Positions 24,677-34,020 of a stretch of 64,000 nucleotides of DNA are shown here, piece by piece. Source of the stretch: CAIOYC01 sp965277345. GTDB lineage: Bacteria; Pseudomonadota; Alphaproteobacteria; Caulobacterales; Caulobacteraceae. Where the stretch lies: the NCBI GenBank assembly GCA_965277345.1, contig CBDICI010000004.1, forward strand, positions 124,001 through 188,000, given 5' to 3'. The notes below the pieces were generated by a model. It was not told the origin of the DNA. It worked only from the letters and a program-made list of their open reading frames with translations, and did no database searches. The first letter of the stretch is position 1, and the number at the start of each line of letters is the position of its first letter. Position numbers and translations under genes: made by a program.

Positions 24677-26101
24677 ATGACCACGAGCGCCAATACCGGC
24701 TGTGACGCCGCCGTCGCCCATGCCGCGAAGAGCGCCGGCGCGGTGAAGCATCCGGCGCTGGTGCTGGCCACCTGCATCCTGGCCTCCAGCCTCGCTTTCG
24801 TCGATGGATCGGTGGTCAATGTGGGCCTGCCGGCGATCGGGCGCAGCCTGCATGGCGGTGCGGAAGACCTGCAGTGGGTGATCAACGCCTACCTCCTGCC
24901 GCTGAGCGCGCTTCTGCTGCTCGGCGGGGCGCTCGGCGACCGGTTCGGACGGCGCACCCTGCTGATCGTGGGCGTCGGCCTGTTCGCCCTCGCCTCCGCC
25001 GCCTGCGGGTTCGCGCCGAGCCTTGCCTGGCTGCTGGTTGGGCGGACGTTGCAGGGGGTGGGCGCGGCGATGCTGCTGCCCAACAGCCTGGCCATCCTCG
25101 GCGGCGCGTTCGAGGGCGAGGCGCGCGGCAAGGCGGTGGGAAGCTGGGCCGCGGCCTCCGCCATGTCCGCCGCCCTGGGCCCGGTTCTCGGCGGCTGGCT
25201 GATCGACACGGTGGGCTGGCCGGCCATCTTCTTCATCAACCTGCCGCTCGCGGCGGCGGCCATCGCTCTGGCCCTGGCGGTGGTGCGCGAGCTGAGCAAG
25301 CCCGGGCAAAGCGCCGCGCTGGACTGGGCCGGCGCGACCCTCGCCACCTTGGCCCTCGGCGGCCTGGTGTGGGGTCTTACCCTGGGCACGGGTCCGCACG
25401 GCTGGAGTGCGCAGGCCTGGATCGCCGTCATCGTCGGCGTGGGGCTGACCGCGGCCTTTGTGGCCGTGGAGTTGAAGCTCGGCGACCGGGCCATGACGCC
25501 CCCCGCCCTGTTCGGTTCGCGCCCCTTCATCGGCATCAACCTTCTGACGCTCCTGCTGTACGGCGCGCTCGGTGGATTCATGGTGCTGCTGCCCTTCGTG
25601 CTGATCGACAGCGCGGGCTACCGGGCGACAGCGGCGGGGGCGGCGCTGATCCCGTTTCCTCTGGTTATGGCCGCCATGGGTCCGGTCACGGGCGCGGTCG
25701 CCGGACGCTTCGGCTCGCGCGGCCTGCTCACCGCCGGATCGGTGGTGGTGGCGCTGGGCTTTCTGACGGCGCTCAGGATCGACCAGCACGGCGGCTATTG
25801 GACCGAGGTTTTGCCGTGCGTGCTGCTGGTGGCGTTCGGCATGTCCATGGCCGCCGCCCCGCTGACCACCGCCGTGCTGGCGTCGGTTGATGAACAGCAC
25901 ACCGGCATGGCGTCCGGCTTCAACAGCGCGGTGTCGCGGACCGGCGGGCTGGTGGCCACCGCGTTGCTCGGGACGGTGCTGGCCCAGCACGGCGCGGCCC
26001 TGCTCGGCCCGTTCCACCTCGCCGCCGTGGCGGGTGCGGCGGCGGCGGCGCTGGGCGGGGTGTGCAGCTTCGTCTTCCTCGCCGGAGCGCGCAAGGGCTG
26101 A
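24677..26101 (+). CDS. DHA2-family MFS multidrug exporter (EmrB/QacA type)
   Basis: A 474-aa, 14-segment proton-driven exporter. Motif A is GGALGDRFGRRT between TM2 and TM3. Segment 1 contains the DHA2 hallmark FVDGSVVNVGLPAIG, and motif C-like glycine/proline text (AAALGPVLGGWLIDTVGW) follows in TM5. The N-terminal 25 residues are cytosolic and Ala-rich. No TetR regulator or membrane-fusion partner is adjacent, so the exported compound cannot be guessed. It is convergent with nothing and precedes the galactosidase by 70 bp on the same strand. Confidence 0.92.
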   Translation: MTTSANTGCDAAVAHAAKSAGAVKHPALVLATCILASSLAFVDGSVVNVGLPAIGRSLHGGAEDLQWVINAYLLPLSALLLLGGALGDRFGRRTLLIVGVGLFALASAACGFAPSLAWLLVGRTLQGVGAAMLLPNSLAILGGAFEGEARGKAVGSWAAASAMSAALGPVLGGWLIDTVGWPAIFFINLPLAAAAIALALAVVRELSKPGQSAALDWAGATLATLALGGLVWGLTLGTGPHGWSAQAWIAVIVGVGLTAAFVAVELKLGDRAMTPPALFGSRPFIGINLLTLLLYGALGGFMVLLPFVLIDSAGYRATAAGAALIPFPLVMAAMGPVTGAVAGRFGSRGLLTAGSVVVALGFLTALRIDQHGGYWTEVLPCVLLVAFGMSMAAAPLTTAVLASVDEQHTGMASGFNSAVSRTGGLVATALLGTVLAQHGAALLGPFHLAAVAGAAAAALGGVCSFVFLAGARKG

Positions 26102-26171
26102 GCGCGATTGCCCCGTGACAAACGGCACATCGCGCGCCACCGTCGGCGTCAACGACAAGGGGGAGATCGAC

Positions 26172-27368
26172 ATGCGAACCACAACCATCGGCGGCGCCGG
26201 GCGAACCCTGGCCGTCCTCTGCATCGGCTTGGCCTTGACGCGGGGGGGCGTGGCCAGGGCGGCCAGTACGCTCGCCGCCACCCCGCCCATGGGCTGGAAC
26301 AGCTGGAACCACTTCGCCGGCAAGATCGACGACGCCACCATCCGCGCGGAGGCCGACGCCATGGTCTCCAGCGGCCTGCGCGATGCGGGATATGTCTATG
26401 TCAATATCGACGACACCTGGCAGGGCCAGCGCGACGCCAAAGGGGAAATCCACGCCAACGCCCGCTTCCCCGACATGAAGGCCCTGGCCGACTATGTCCA
26501 CTCGAAGGGGCTGAAGCTCGGCCTCTACTCCTCGCCCGGTCCCAAGACCTGCGAGAACTACGAGGGTAGCTATGGGCATGAGGCGCAGGACGCCAAGACC
26601 TATGCCGCCTGGGGCGTCGATTACCTGAAGTACGATCTCTGCAGCATGGGCCAGATGATGATCGCCCTCGGCTCCATGGAGAAGGCGCAGGCCATGCAGG
26701 TGGAGGCCTATCGCAAGATGGGCGAGGCGCTGAAGGCCACGGGCCGCCCTATTCTCTATAGCTTCTGCCAGTACGGCTTCTTCCAGCCGTGGAGCTGGGC
26801 GCCCGCCCTCGGCGCCAATGCCTGGCGCACCACCGGCGACATCACCGACACCTATGCCCGCATGTCGGCCATCGGTTTCAGCCAGGCGGGGCTGTCTCGC
26901 TACGCCCATCCCGGCGCCTGGAACGATCCGGACATGCTGGAGGTGGGCAACGGCGGGATGAAACCCGACGAATACCGCACCCATATGAGCCTGTGGGCGC
27001 TCCTGGCCGCGCCGCTGCTCGCCGGCAACGACCTGACCAGGATGTCGCCGGAGACCATCGCGATCCTGACCAACCGCGACGTCCTGGCCATCGACCAGGA
27101 CGCCGAAGGTCGCCAAGGCGACCGGGTCTGGGCCGAGGGTCAGCTCGAAGTCTGGGCCAAGCCCCTGGCGGGCGGGGCCAGGGCGGTGGGCCTGTTCAAC
27201 CGCTCCGAACAGCCGGCCTATATCGAGGTGGCGTTCAGGGATGTGGGCGTCGCCCGCCCAACGACCGTCCGCGACGTCTGGTCGAAGGCCGAGATAAGGC
27301 CCGACGGCGGCCGCTACCGGGCGCTCGTGGCGCCGCACGGGGTCGTGCTGCTGCGCGTGCAGGGCTGA
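26172..27368 (+). CDS. Exported alpha-galactosidase, GH27
   Basis: A 398-aa enzyme that removes terminal alpha-galactose from galactosides such as melibiose, raffinose or galactomannan side chains. A signal peptide (TLAVLCIGLALTRGGVARA) is followed by the GH27 N-terminus ATPPMGWNSWNHF. The nucleophile is Asp155 in YLKYDLC, and the acid/base region is AWNDPDML (249-256). A C-terminal beta domain follows. The start at 26172 has GGGGGAG upstream. The next gene, a beta-galactosidase, begins 7 bp after its stop, so both are in one operon. Confidence 0.95.
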   Translation: MRTTTIGGAGRTLAVLCIGLALTRGGVARAASTLAATPPMGWNSWNHFAGKIDDATIRAEADAMVSSGLRDAGYVYVNIDDTWQGQRDAKGEIHANARFPDMKALADYVHSKGLKLGLYSSPGPKTCENYEGSYGHEAQDAKTYAAWGVDYLKYDLCSMGQMMIALGSMEKAQAMQVEAYRKMGEALKATGRPILYSFCQYGFFQPWSWAPALGANAWRTTGDITDTYARMSAIGFSQAGLSRYAHPGAWNDPDMLEVGNGGMKPDEYRTHMSLWALLAAPLLAGNDLTRMSPETIAILTNRDVLAIDQDAEGRQGDRVWAEGQLEVWAKPLAGGARAVGLFNRSEQPAYIEVAFRDVGVARPTTVRDVWSKAEIRPDGGRYRALVAPHGVVLLRVQG

Positions 27369-27375
27369 CATCAGC

Positions 27376-29331
27376 GTGGACCGGCAACCCCGGCTCGGCG
27401 TCTGCTACTATCCCGAACACTGGCCCGAAGCGGTCTGGCGGGACGACGCGGCGCGGATGCGCGAGATGGGCCTCGGCTGGGTGCGGATCGGCGAGTTCGC
27501 CTGGAGCCGGATCGAGCCCGACCCCGGCCGCTTCGACTGGGGCTGGCTGGACCGCGCCATCGATATTCTTGGCGAAGCGGGGCTTAGTATCGCGCTTGGT
27601 ACGCCCACGGCGACGCCGCCGAAGTGGCTGGTGGACCGCGACCCCACCATGCTGGCCATCGATGCGCAGGGGCGCCCGCGCCGGTTCGGATCGCGCCGCC
27701 ACTATTGCTTCTCCAGCCCGTCCTATCGCGGCGAATGCGTTCGCATCGTCACCGCCTTGGCCGAGCGCTATGGCCATCACCCCGCCGTGCAGGCCTGGCA
27801 GACCGACAACGAGTTCGGATGCCACGACACCACGATCAGCTATTCCGAGGCGGCGGCGACGGCCTTTCGCCTCTGGCTGGCTCGGCGCTACGGCGACGTA
27901 GACGCGCTCAACCGCGCCTGGGGGACGGTGTTCTGGTCGCAGACATACCGGAGCTTCGACGAGGTGGACCCGCCCCATCTGACCGTAACCGAGGCCAATC
28001 CCAGCCACCGCCTCGACTACAATCGCTTCGCCTCTGACGAAGTGGTCGCGTTCAACCGGGCGCAGGTGGAGATCATCCGCCGCCTGTCGCCGGGGCGGGA
28101 CGTGATCCACAACTTCATGGGCTTCTATACCGAGTTCGACCATTTCGACGTCGCGCGCGACCTCGATGTGGCCGGTTGGGACAGCTATCCCCTGGGCTTC
28201 CTCGAACAGTTCTGGTTCTCGGCCGAGGATCAGGCCCGCTACCGGCGCCAGGGCCACCCGGACATCGCCGCCTTTCACCACGACCTTTATCGCGCCTGCG
28301 GGCGGGGCCGCTGGTGGGTGATGGAGCAGCAGCCGGGGCCGGTGAACTGGGCCCGCTTCAATCCGGCGCCGCTACCCGGCATGGTGCGGGCCTGGACCTG
28401 GGAGGCCATCGCCCACGGGGCCGAGGTGGTGTCCTATTTCCGCTGGCGCCAGGCGCCGTTCGGCCAGGAGCAGATGCACGCCGGACTGAACCTCCCTGAC
28501 TTCACCGAGGACGTGGGCGGGGCGGAGGCGCGGCAGGTGGCGGCCGAGATCGCCGCGCTCCGCGCCCTGCCGCCAATGCAGAAGGCCAAGGTGGCGTTAG
28601 TGGTTTCCTATGAGGCGGACTGGATCACCTCCATCCAGCCGCAGGGCCAGGGCTATCGCTGGCTGAGGCGCGCGTTTGAGAGCTATAGCGCGCTTCGGGC
28701 GCTCGGGCTGGATGTGGACATGGTGGAGGCGGGGGCCGACCTCGACGGCTACGCCTTGGTAGTCGCGCCCTGCCAGCTTCACGCCGGCGCGGCGTTCGTC
28801 GCCGCCCTGGAGCGCACCGCGGCGGTGGTCCTGCTCGGCCCCCGCACCGGGTCAAAGACGGTTGCCCTGCACATCCCCACGAGCCTGCCGCCGGGGCCGC
28901 TGCAACGACTGATCCCGCTGCAGGTCACGCGCGTCGAGAGCCTGGGTCCGGGGGTCCCGCAAGGCGTGGTGTGGGCGGGGGAACGCTTCACCGCCCGCCA
29001 CTGGCGCGAGGCGGTCCGCACCGATCTCGCCCCCATCGCCACCTTCGAGGACGGCGGCGGGGCGTGGTATGGGCAGGGCCGGATCAACTACCTCACCACC
29101 TGGCCGGACGAAGCGTTCCTGTGCCGCATCCTCGCCGAACTGGCGGCGCAGGCGGGTCTTCGGCCCGTGCCGCTGCCCGAGGGCGTGCGCACTTCGCGGC
29201 GGGGCGATCTGACATTCGCCGTCAACTATGCCCCGGACCCGCGCGAGGCCCCGGCGCCGGACAGCGCCGAGTTCCTTCTGGGCGCGCGCACCTTGCCGCC
29301 CGCCGGCGTCGCGGCCTGGCGCGAGGCCTAA
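27376..29331 (+). CDS. Beta-galactosidase, GH42
   Basis: A 651-aa glycoside hydrolase with the GH42 N-terminus LGVCYYPEHWPEAVW, acid/base Glu146 in WQTDNEFGCH and nucleophile Glu317 in WWVMEQQPGPVNW. The middle trimerisation domain and a short C-terminal beta domain are in place. GTG start at 27376. There is no signal peptide, so it is cytoplasmic and works on galactosides imported by the symporter encoded nearby, after the exported alpha-galactosidase has trimmed them. Confidence 0.95.
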   Translation: MDRQPRLGVCYYPEHWPEAVWRDDAARMREMGLGWVRIGEFAWSRIEPDPGRFDWGWLDRAIDILGEAGLSIALGTPTATPPKWLVDRDPTMLAIDAQGRPRRFGSRRHYCFSSPSYRGECVRIVTALAERYGHHPAVQAWQTDNEFGCHDTTISYSEAAATAFRLWLARRYGDVDALNRAWGTVFWSQTYRSFDEVDPPHLTVTEANPSHRLDYNRFASDEVVAFNRAQVEIIRRLSPGRDVIHNFMGFYTEFDHFDVARDLDVAGWDSYPLGFLEQFWFSAEDQARYRRQGHPDIAAFHHDLYRACGRGRWWVMEQQPGPVNWARFNPAPLPGMVRAWTWEAIAHGAEVVSYFRWRQAPFGQEQMHAGLNLPDFTEDVGGAEARQVAAEIAALRALPPMQKAKVALVVSYEADWITSIQPQGQGYRWLRRAFESYSALRALGLDVDMVEAGADLDGYALVVAPCQLHAGAAFVAALERTAAVVLLGPRTGSKTVALHIPTSLPPGPLQRLIPLQVTRVESLGPGVPQGVVWAGERFTARHWREAVRTDLAPIATFEDGGGAWYGQGRINYLTTWPDEAFLCRILAELAAQAGLRPVPLPEGVRTSRRGDLTFAVNYAPDPREAPAPDSAEFLLGARTLPPAGVAAWREA

Positions 29332-29522
29332 CGGCGGCGAAGCCGCGTCAACCCCAGCATCGCCGCGCCGAACAGGGCCATGACCGCGCCCCAGATCAGG
29401 TTGAGGTTCACCCCGAGCGAATGGGTGCGATAGATGTCCGGCCCACTGGCGAGACCGAACACGGCCAGGAGCCCTCCCAGCAGCAGGAACATGATCCCGA
29501 TCGGCGTGCGGATGTCGAACAT
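29328..29522 (-). CDS. Small two-helix membrane protein next to the sugar symporter
   Basis: A 64-aa protein with two hydrophobic helices (IGIMFLLLGGLLAVFGLA and LNLIWGAVMALFGAAMLGL) joined by a short polar loop (SGPDIYRTHSLG). The ATG at 29522 has a strong AGGAGG seven bases upstream, which decides this start over a longer one. It lies 11 bp after the symporter stop, on the same strand, and probably belongs to the same transcript. Small proteins of this kind are common beside SSS sugar symporters, but their function is unknown. The end overlaps the GH42 stop by 4 bp. Confidence 0.8.
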   Translation of the reverse strand: MFDIRTPIGIMFLLLGGLLAVFGLASGPDIYRTHSLGVNLNLIWGAVMALFGAAMLGLTRLRRR

Positions 29523-29533
29523 CGGACGGCCTC

Positions 29534-31342
29534 CTAGCTGAAGACGAGGTTGAGGACGAGCGCCCCGGTCAGCACGACGCCGCCGATGAAGACGGGCTTT
29601 CGCCACCAGATCCGCTCGGCCTCCTCGGGCTTGGGCGTCAGCGAATGCACGAGGCCGACCAGTGAAGCCTCGTCATGCGCCCGGGTCATCAGGCTGACCG
29701 CGATGGTGACCGCGAAACACGTGCTCCAGGAAAAGATCGCGGTCCAGAAGTTCTGCGCCATCTGGCTGGGATAGAGGTGCACCAGCGCGATCCACCCGCC
29801 CTTCAATCCTGCGTCGGACCCGGCGGGCAGAGTGAGCCCTTGGTGCACCGCCGCCGCCAGCGTCCCCGCGATCAGCCCGACGAAGGCGCCGTGCCCGGTG
29901 GCTCGCTTCCAGAACATGCCGAGCAGGAAGGTGGCGAACACCGGTGCGTTCACGAACGCGAAGATGAGCTGCATCAGGTCCATGATGTTGTTGAACCGCG
30001 TCGCCAAATAGGCCGCGCCGATTGACAGCACGACGCCCACCAGGGTCGCCCAGCGCCCGACCTTCAGGTAATGCCGGTCATCGCCGTCCGGCTTCAGATA
30101 AGCCTGGTAGATGTCGTAGGTCCACACGGTGTTGAAGGCCGTGACGTTGCCGGCCATGCCGGACATGAAGCTGGCCAGCAGCGCGGTGAGGCCGAGCCCC
30201 AACATGCCGGTGGGGAAATAGCGCAACAAAAGGTTCGGCGCGGCGAGATCGTAGTCCAGCTCGGGCTTGCCCGTATTGTCGAGGCTGACCTTGCCGTTGG
30301 CGTCGAGCTTGGCCGGGATGACGAAGGCCGCGTCGCGCGGCGCGGACGGCGTCGAAGCCGCGGCGACGGGCTGCGTCGGACCGCTCGGCCGGGCGTGCAG
30401 GGCGTTGGAGGTGGCGGCCATGGCGATCAGGCCGGGCAGGATGACCAGGAAGGGAAAGAACATCTTCAGCGCCGCGGCGATCAGCGGCGTGCGCCGGGCC
30501 GAGGCCATGGAGTCCGCCGCCATGGCGCGCTGCACGATCAGAAAGTCGGTGCACCAGTAGCCGAACGACAGCACGAAGCCGAGCCCCATGGCGAGGCCGA
30601 ACCACTCGACACCGAGGGTGTTGGTCTCCGGCCGGCCCATGCCGGTCCAGACGTGCAGATAGCCGGGCCCGAGCGAGGCCTTCAGCCCTTCCCACCCGCC
30701 GACGGCGCGCAGGCCGATGAAGACCAGCGGGGCGAACCCGGCCACGATCAGGAAGAACTGCAGCACCTCGTTATAGATCGCACCGCGAAGCCCGCCGAAA
30801 TAGATGTAGACCAGCACCACCAGCGCCGAGACCAGCACGGCGATGTGAAAGGTCCAGCTCAGCGGCATGTGCATGGCCAGGAGCGGCGCATCCATGATGT
30901 GCAGCACGCCGATCAGCTTGGCCAGGGCGTACATGGAGACGCCCGAGGACAGGATGGTCATCAGCGCAAAGGTGATGGCGTTAAACCCGCGCGTCTTCTC
31001 GTCGAAGCGCAGGCGTAGATACTCGGGCGCCGAGCGGGCTTTCGACCCGTAGTAGAACGGCATCATGAACAGGCCGACGAACACCATGGCCGGAATGGCG
31101 CCGATCCAGTAGAAATGGGCGGTGGCGAAGCCGTACTTGGCGCCCGAGGCGCCCATGCCGATCACCTCCTGCGCGCCGAGATTGGCGGAGATGAAGGCGA
31201 TGCCGCAGACCCAGGCGGGGACCGACCGCCCGGCGAGGAAGAAGTCGGTCCCGCTGCGCGTCTGGCGCGAGGCCAGAAAGCCGATGGCCAGCACGAACGC
31301 CAGATAGAGGGCGATCACCGCCCAGTCGATCCAACCCATCAT
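29534..31342 (-). CDS. Sodium/sugar symporter (SSS family, SGLT-like)
   Basis: A 602-aa membrane protein of the sodium:solute symporter family with about 14 segments. It contains the early SSS motif FFLAGRSVPAWVCGIAFISAN, GYWCTDFLIVQRAMAA and LLASFMSGMAGNVTAFNTVW, characteristic of the sugar-transporting vSGLT subgroup (some part of longer runs). An extended loop (residues about 320-370) is low complexity. Placement opposite GH27/GH42 makes galactose or galactosides the likely substrate. Start ATG ATG at 31342. Confidence 0.92.
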   Translation of the reverse strand: MMGWIDWAVIALYLAFVLAIGFLASRQTRSGTDFFLAGRSVPAWVCGIAFISANLGAQEVIGMGASGAKYGFATAHFYWIGAIPAMVFVGLFMMPFYYGSKARSAPEYLRLRFDEKTRGFNAITFALMTILSSGVSMYALAKLIGVLHIMDAPLLAMHMPLSWTFHIAVLVSALVVLVYIYFGGLRGAIYNEVLQFFLIVAGFAPLVFIGLRAVGGWEGLKASLGPGYLHVWTGMGRPETNTLGVEWFGLAMGLGFVLSFGYWCTDFLIVQRAMAADSMASARRTPLIAAALKMFFPFLVILPGLIAMAATSNALHARPSGPTQPVAAASTPSAPRDAAFVIPAKLDANGKVSLDNTGKPELDYDLAAPNLLLRYFPTGMLGLGLTALLASFMSGMAGNVTAFNTVWTYDIYQAYLKPDGDDRHYLKVGRWATLVGVVLSIGAAYLATRFNNIMDLMQLIFAFVNAPVFATFLLGMFWKRATGHGAFVGLIAGTLAAAVHQGLTLPAGSDAGLKGGWIALVHLYPSQMAQNFWTAIFSWSTCFAVTIAVSLMTRAHDEASLVGLVHSLTPKPEEAERIWWRKPVFIGGVVLTGALVLNLVFS

Positions 31343-31517
31343 CGCCGTTTTCGCCCGCCCGACTCATTGCGCCTGAGCCCACCTTCTTCACGAGATCACG
31401 AACCTGCCCAAACGACAAACCACCGGGGATGTCGCCACGGCAAGCTTGACCCCTCCGCCGGCGCCACTAGCTTGCGGCGTCCAAGGCTCACATTGGCCGC
31501 ACCTTCGAGGGACCCCC

Positions 31518-31895
31518 ATGTTCTCGCACATCATGATCGGCACCAACGATCTGGACCGCGCCAAGACCTTCTACGACAAGGTGCTGGGAGCGCTGGGCGT
31601 ATCCCCGGCCCATGTGGACGGCCACCGCATCTTCTACATGACTCCCACCGGCGTATTCTCGGTGTCCAAGCCCATCGACGGCCAGCCGGCTACCTTCGCC
31701 AACGGTGGCACCGTTGGCTTTGCCGCCCCTTCAACGGAACACGCGGATGCCTGGCACGCCGCCGGGATCGAGGCGGGCGGTTCGACCTGCGAGGAGCCGC
31801 CGGGCGTGCGCGAAGGCGGCATGGGCAAGATGTATCTCGCCTATCTGCGCGATCCGGACGGCAACAAGCTCTGCGCTCTCCACCGGATGCAGTAG
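31518..31895 (+). CDS. VOC-superfamily (glyoxalase-like) protein
   Basis: A 125-aa protein with the VOC N-terminus MFSHIMIGTNDLDRAKTFYD and the C-terminal YLRDPDGNKLCALH, where Glu/His metal ligands usually sit. It is a two-module beta-alpha-beta fold with a single domain per chain. Relatives include glyoxalases, dioxygenases and antibiotic-binding proteins, so the reaction is not defined. The ATG at 31518 was chosen because the upstream residues of the longer frame are proline-rich and unrelated. Confidence 0.88.
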   Translation: MFSHIMIGTNDLDRAKTFYDKVLGALGVSPAHVDGHRIFYMTPTGVFSVSKPIDGQPATFANGGTVGFAAPSTEHADAWHAAGIEAGGSTCEEPPGVREGGMGKMYLAYLRDPDGNKLCALHRMQ

Positions 31896-31918
31896 CATCC
31901 TCCGCCGTCGGGACGGCG

Positions 31919-32833
31919 TCAGATATCATAGCTGTCCGTGGGTGTGGGATCGCGCATGGCCCCGGTCAGGGCCACGAAGGCGTCGGCGGCGCGGGTGCGA
32001 TAACGCGCCTTGTGCCGCAGCAGACGATAGGCGCGCGCCGGCAGGGCGAACCGCGCCTTGACCAGCACGCCCCGCGCCAGGGCCGAGGCCGCCGCGTTCT
32101 CCGACAGCGCCGCCGCCCCGGCCCCCGCCTCCGCCGCGGCCAGCACCGCCTCGTTGGACGGCAGGGTCAGCGCCACCTTCAAGTCGGCCGGGTCCACGCC
32201 CGCCGCGACCAGCGCGGCCTCCAGACTCGACCGCGTGCCTGACCCGGCCTCGCGCAGCACCCAGGGCTCGCGGCGCAGATCCTCGGCGCTCAGCGACGCC
32301 GCCCGCGCCCAGGGATGGTCGGCCTTGATCAGCAGGACCAGCCGATCCTCGCCCACCGTTTCCGACGAGAGCACGGGGTTGTCCAGCTCACCCTCCACAT
32401 AGCCGAGTTCGGCCTCGCCGTTTCGGACCGCCTCCGCCGCCTCGCTGGTGTTGCCGACCCTGACGTCCAGTTCGACCTCGGGATAGGCGGCGTGGAAGGC
32501 CACCAGTCGCCGGGGCAGCCAGTAGCTGGCGATGGTCTGGCTGGCGTGGAGGGTGAGGCGCCCGCGGCGCAGCGCCGCCATATCCGCCAAGGTCGCCTCC
32601 GCCGCCGACACGCGCGACAGGATGGCCTTAGCCTCCGCTAGAAAGGCGCGGCCGATCTCGTTCAGCTCAACGCCACGTCCGATCCGGTCGAACAGCCGCA
32701 GACCATGGCGCGCTTCGAGAGCGGCGATGGAGCCGCTCACCGCCGACTGGGTCAGGTTCAACGCCTCCGCGGCGCGGGTCACGTGCTGCAGCTCGGCCAC
32801 GGCGACGAAAATGCGAAGCTGATCCAGAGTCAT
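31919..32833 (-). CDS. LysR-family regulator divergent from YeiH
   Basis: A 304-aa transcription factor. The N-terminal helix-turn-helix (LDQLRIFVAVAELQHVTRAA, then LTQSAVSGSIAALEARHG) is followed by the LysR effector domain. It is divergent from a YeiH-type exporter gene, the arrangement seen for E. coli YeiE/YeiH and CbbR/CysB relatives, and should control it. The ATG at 32833 is preferred over the TTG at 32842. The 92-bp intergenic region has clear LysR-type inverted repeats. Confidence 0.92.
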   Translation of the reverse strand: MTLDQLRIFVAVAELQHVTRAAEALNLTQSAVSGSIAALEARHGLRLFDRIGRGVELNEIGRAFLAEAKAILSRVSAAEATLADMAALRRGRLTLHASQTIASYWLPRRLVAFHAAYPEVELDVRVGNTSEAAEAVRNGEAELGYVEGELDNPVLSSETVGEDRLVLLIKADHPWARAASLSAEDLRREPWVLREAGSGTRSSLEAALVAAGVDPADLKVALTLPSNEAVLAAAEAGAGAAALSENAAASALARGVLVKARFALPARAYRLLRHKARYRTRAADAFVALTGAMRDPTPTDSYDI

Positions 32834-32925
32834 GCGCGACAATCGGTCGAGCCGATGATTTTGACAATATCAATCGGTTGGACCGCTGGTGGGTGGCGCC
32901 GCAGATTGGCGGGAAGGAGAGTCCC
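32834..32925. promoter_or_regulatory. Divergent LysR-type operator/promoter region
   Basis: The 92-bp intergenic stretch contains ATCGG-TCGAG-CCGAT (a perfect 5-bp inverted repeat), two direct copies of CAATCGGT, and TGACAATATCA (TGA-N5-TCA, a T-N11-A type core). It is also locally AT-rich (GATTTTGACAATATC), as expected for promoters. It separates the LysR gene from the transporter gene. Confidence 0.6.
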
Positions 32926-34020
32926 ATGGCTTTCGTCTCGTCGTTCCGCCCCCGCAGGGTGCTTATCGCCCCGCTGCCCGGGCTGGCGACGCTTGCAGCC
33001 TTGCTGCCGGGACTGCTGGCCTGTTTGGCCGTTTCAATGGCGGCGCTGGCGGCGCAGGCGATCGAGCAACGCCTGTTCGGCCGGGCCTGGCTGGAGAGCC
33101 TGGTGCTGGCCATCCTGCTCGGCACGGTGGTTCGCGGCGTGTGGACGCCCTCCGCGACTTGGCGCGCGGGCATCGCCTTCGGGGCCAAGCCGGTGCTGGA
33201 GGCGGCCATCGTGCTCTTGGGGGCCTCGGTCAGCGCCGCCACGCTGTTCTCGGTTGGCGGGCTTCTGCTGCTCGGCATCGTGGCCATCGTCTTCCTGGCC
33301 ATTCTGGTGAGCTTCTCTCTCGGGCGCCTCTTCGGCCTGTCCCGGCGCATGGCCCTGCTGGTGGCCTGCGGCAACGCCATCTGCGGCAACTCCGCCATCG
33401 CCGCGGTGGCCCCCGTGATCGGCGCGGAGGGCGAAGACGTGACCGCCGCCATCGCCTTCACCGCCCTGCTCGGCGTCGCCACGGTGCTCGGCCTGCCCCT
33501 GCTCGGCGCCGCGCTTCACCTCGGCGCCTTTCGCTTCGGCGTGCTGTCGGGCCTCACGGTCTATGCGGTGCCGCAGGTGCTGGCGGCCACCGCGGCCGCG
33601 GGGACGGCGGCGGTTCAGATCGGCACGCTGGTGAAGCTCGGCCGGGTGCTGATGCTGGGTCCGGTCTGCTTTACCGCCGCCCTGCTGGCGCGCCGCTGGG
33701 CGGCGGAGGAGGGGGTGTCCACCAGAGCGGCGGCGCCGACGAGGCGCGTGAAGCTCTTTACATTGATCCCCTGGTTCATCATCGGCTTCCTGGGCCTGGC
33801 CGCCGTCCGCTCGCTCGGCCTGCTTCCCGCCGGCGTCGTACACGTTTCGGCCCAGGCTTCGGGACTGCTCACCGTGGTGTCGATGGCGGCTTTGGGGCTG
33901 TGCACCGACCTGCGCTGCGTGGCAAAGGCCGGCCCCCGCGCCGCCGCCACGGTGACCCTGTCGCTCGTCAGCCTCGGCGCGATGGGCCTCGGGCTGATCT
34001 ACCTCGTCACCCAGCGCTAG
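32926..34020 (+). CDS. YeiH/UPF0324 family membrane transporter (putative sulfate exporter)
   Basis: A 364-aa inner-membrane protein with about ten hydrophobic segments. The family core ACGNAICGNSAIAAVAPVIG (about residues 145-165) is intact, and the C-terminal helices end GLCTDLRCVAKAGPR, also typical of the UPF0324 family (COG2855). Relatives are annotated as putative sulfate or sulfite exporters, but the substrate is not proven. GGAAGGAGAG precedes the ATG at 32926. Its stop and that of the convergent GH1 gene share the palindrome CTAG. Confidence 0.88.
   Translation: MAFVSSFRPRRVLIAPLPGLATLAALLPGLLACLAVSMAALAAQAIEQRLFGRAWLESLVLAILLGTVVRGVWTPSATWRAGIAFGAKPVLEAAIVLLGASVSAATLFSVGGLLLLGIVAIVFLAILVSFSLGRLFGLSRRMALLVACGNAICGNSAIAAVAPVIGAEGEDVTAAIAFTALLGVATVLGLPLLGAALHLGAFRFGVLSGLTVYAVPQVLAATAAAGTAAVQIGTLVKLGRVLMLGPVCFTAALLARRWAAEEGVSTRAAAPTRRVKLFTLIPWFIIGFLGLAAVRSLGLLPAGVVHVSAQASGLLTVVSMAALGLCTDLRCVAKAGPRAAATVTLSLVSLGAMGLGLIYLVTQR

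Noticed and set aside
23221..24705. 494-codon plus-strand frame opposite the serine hydrolase
   Set aside because: Antisense shadow with His/Ala-rich text and no motif.
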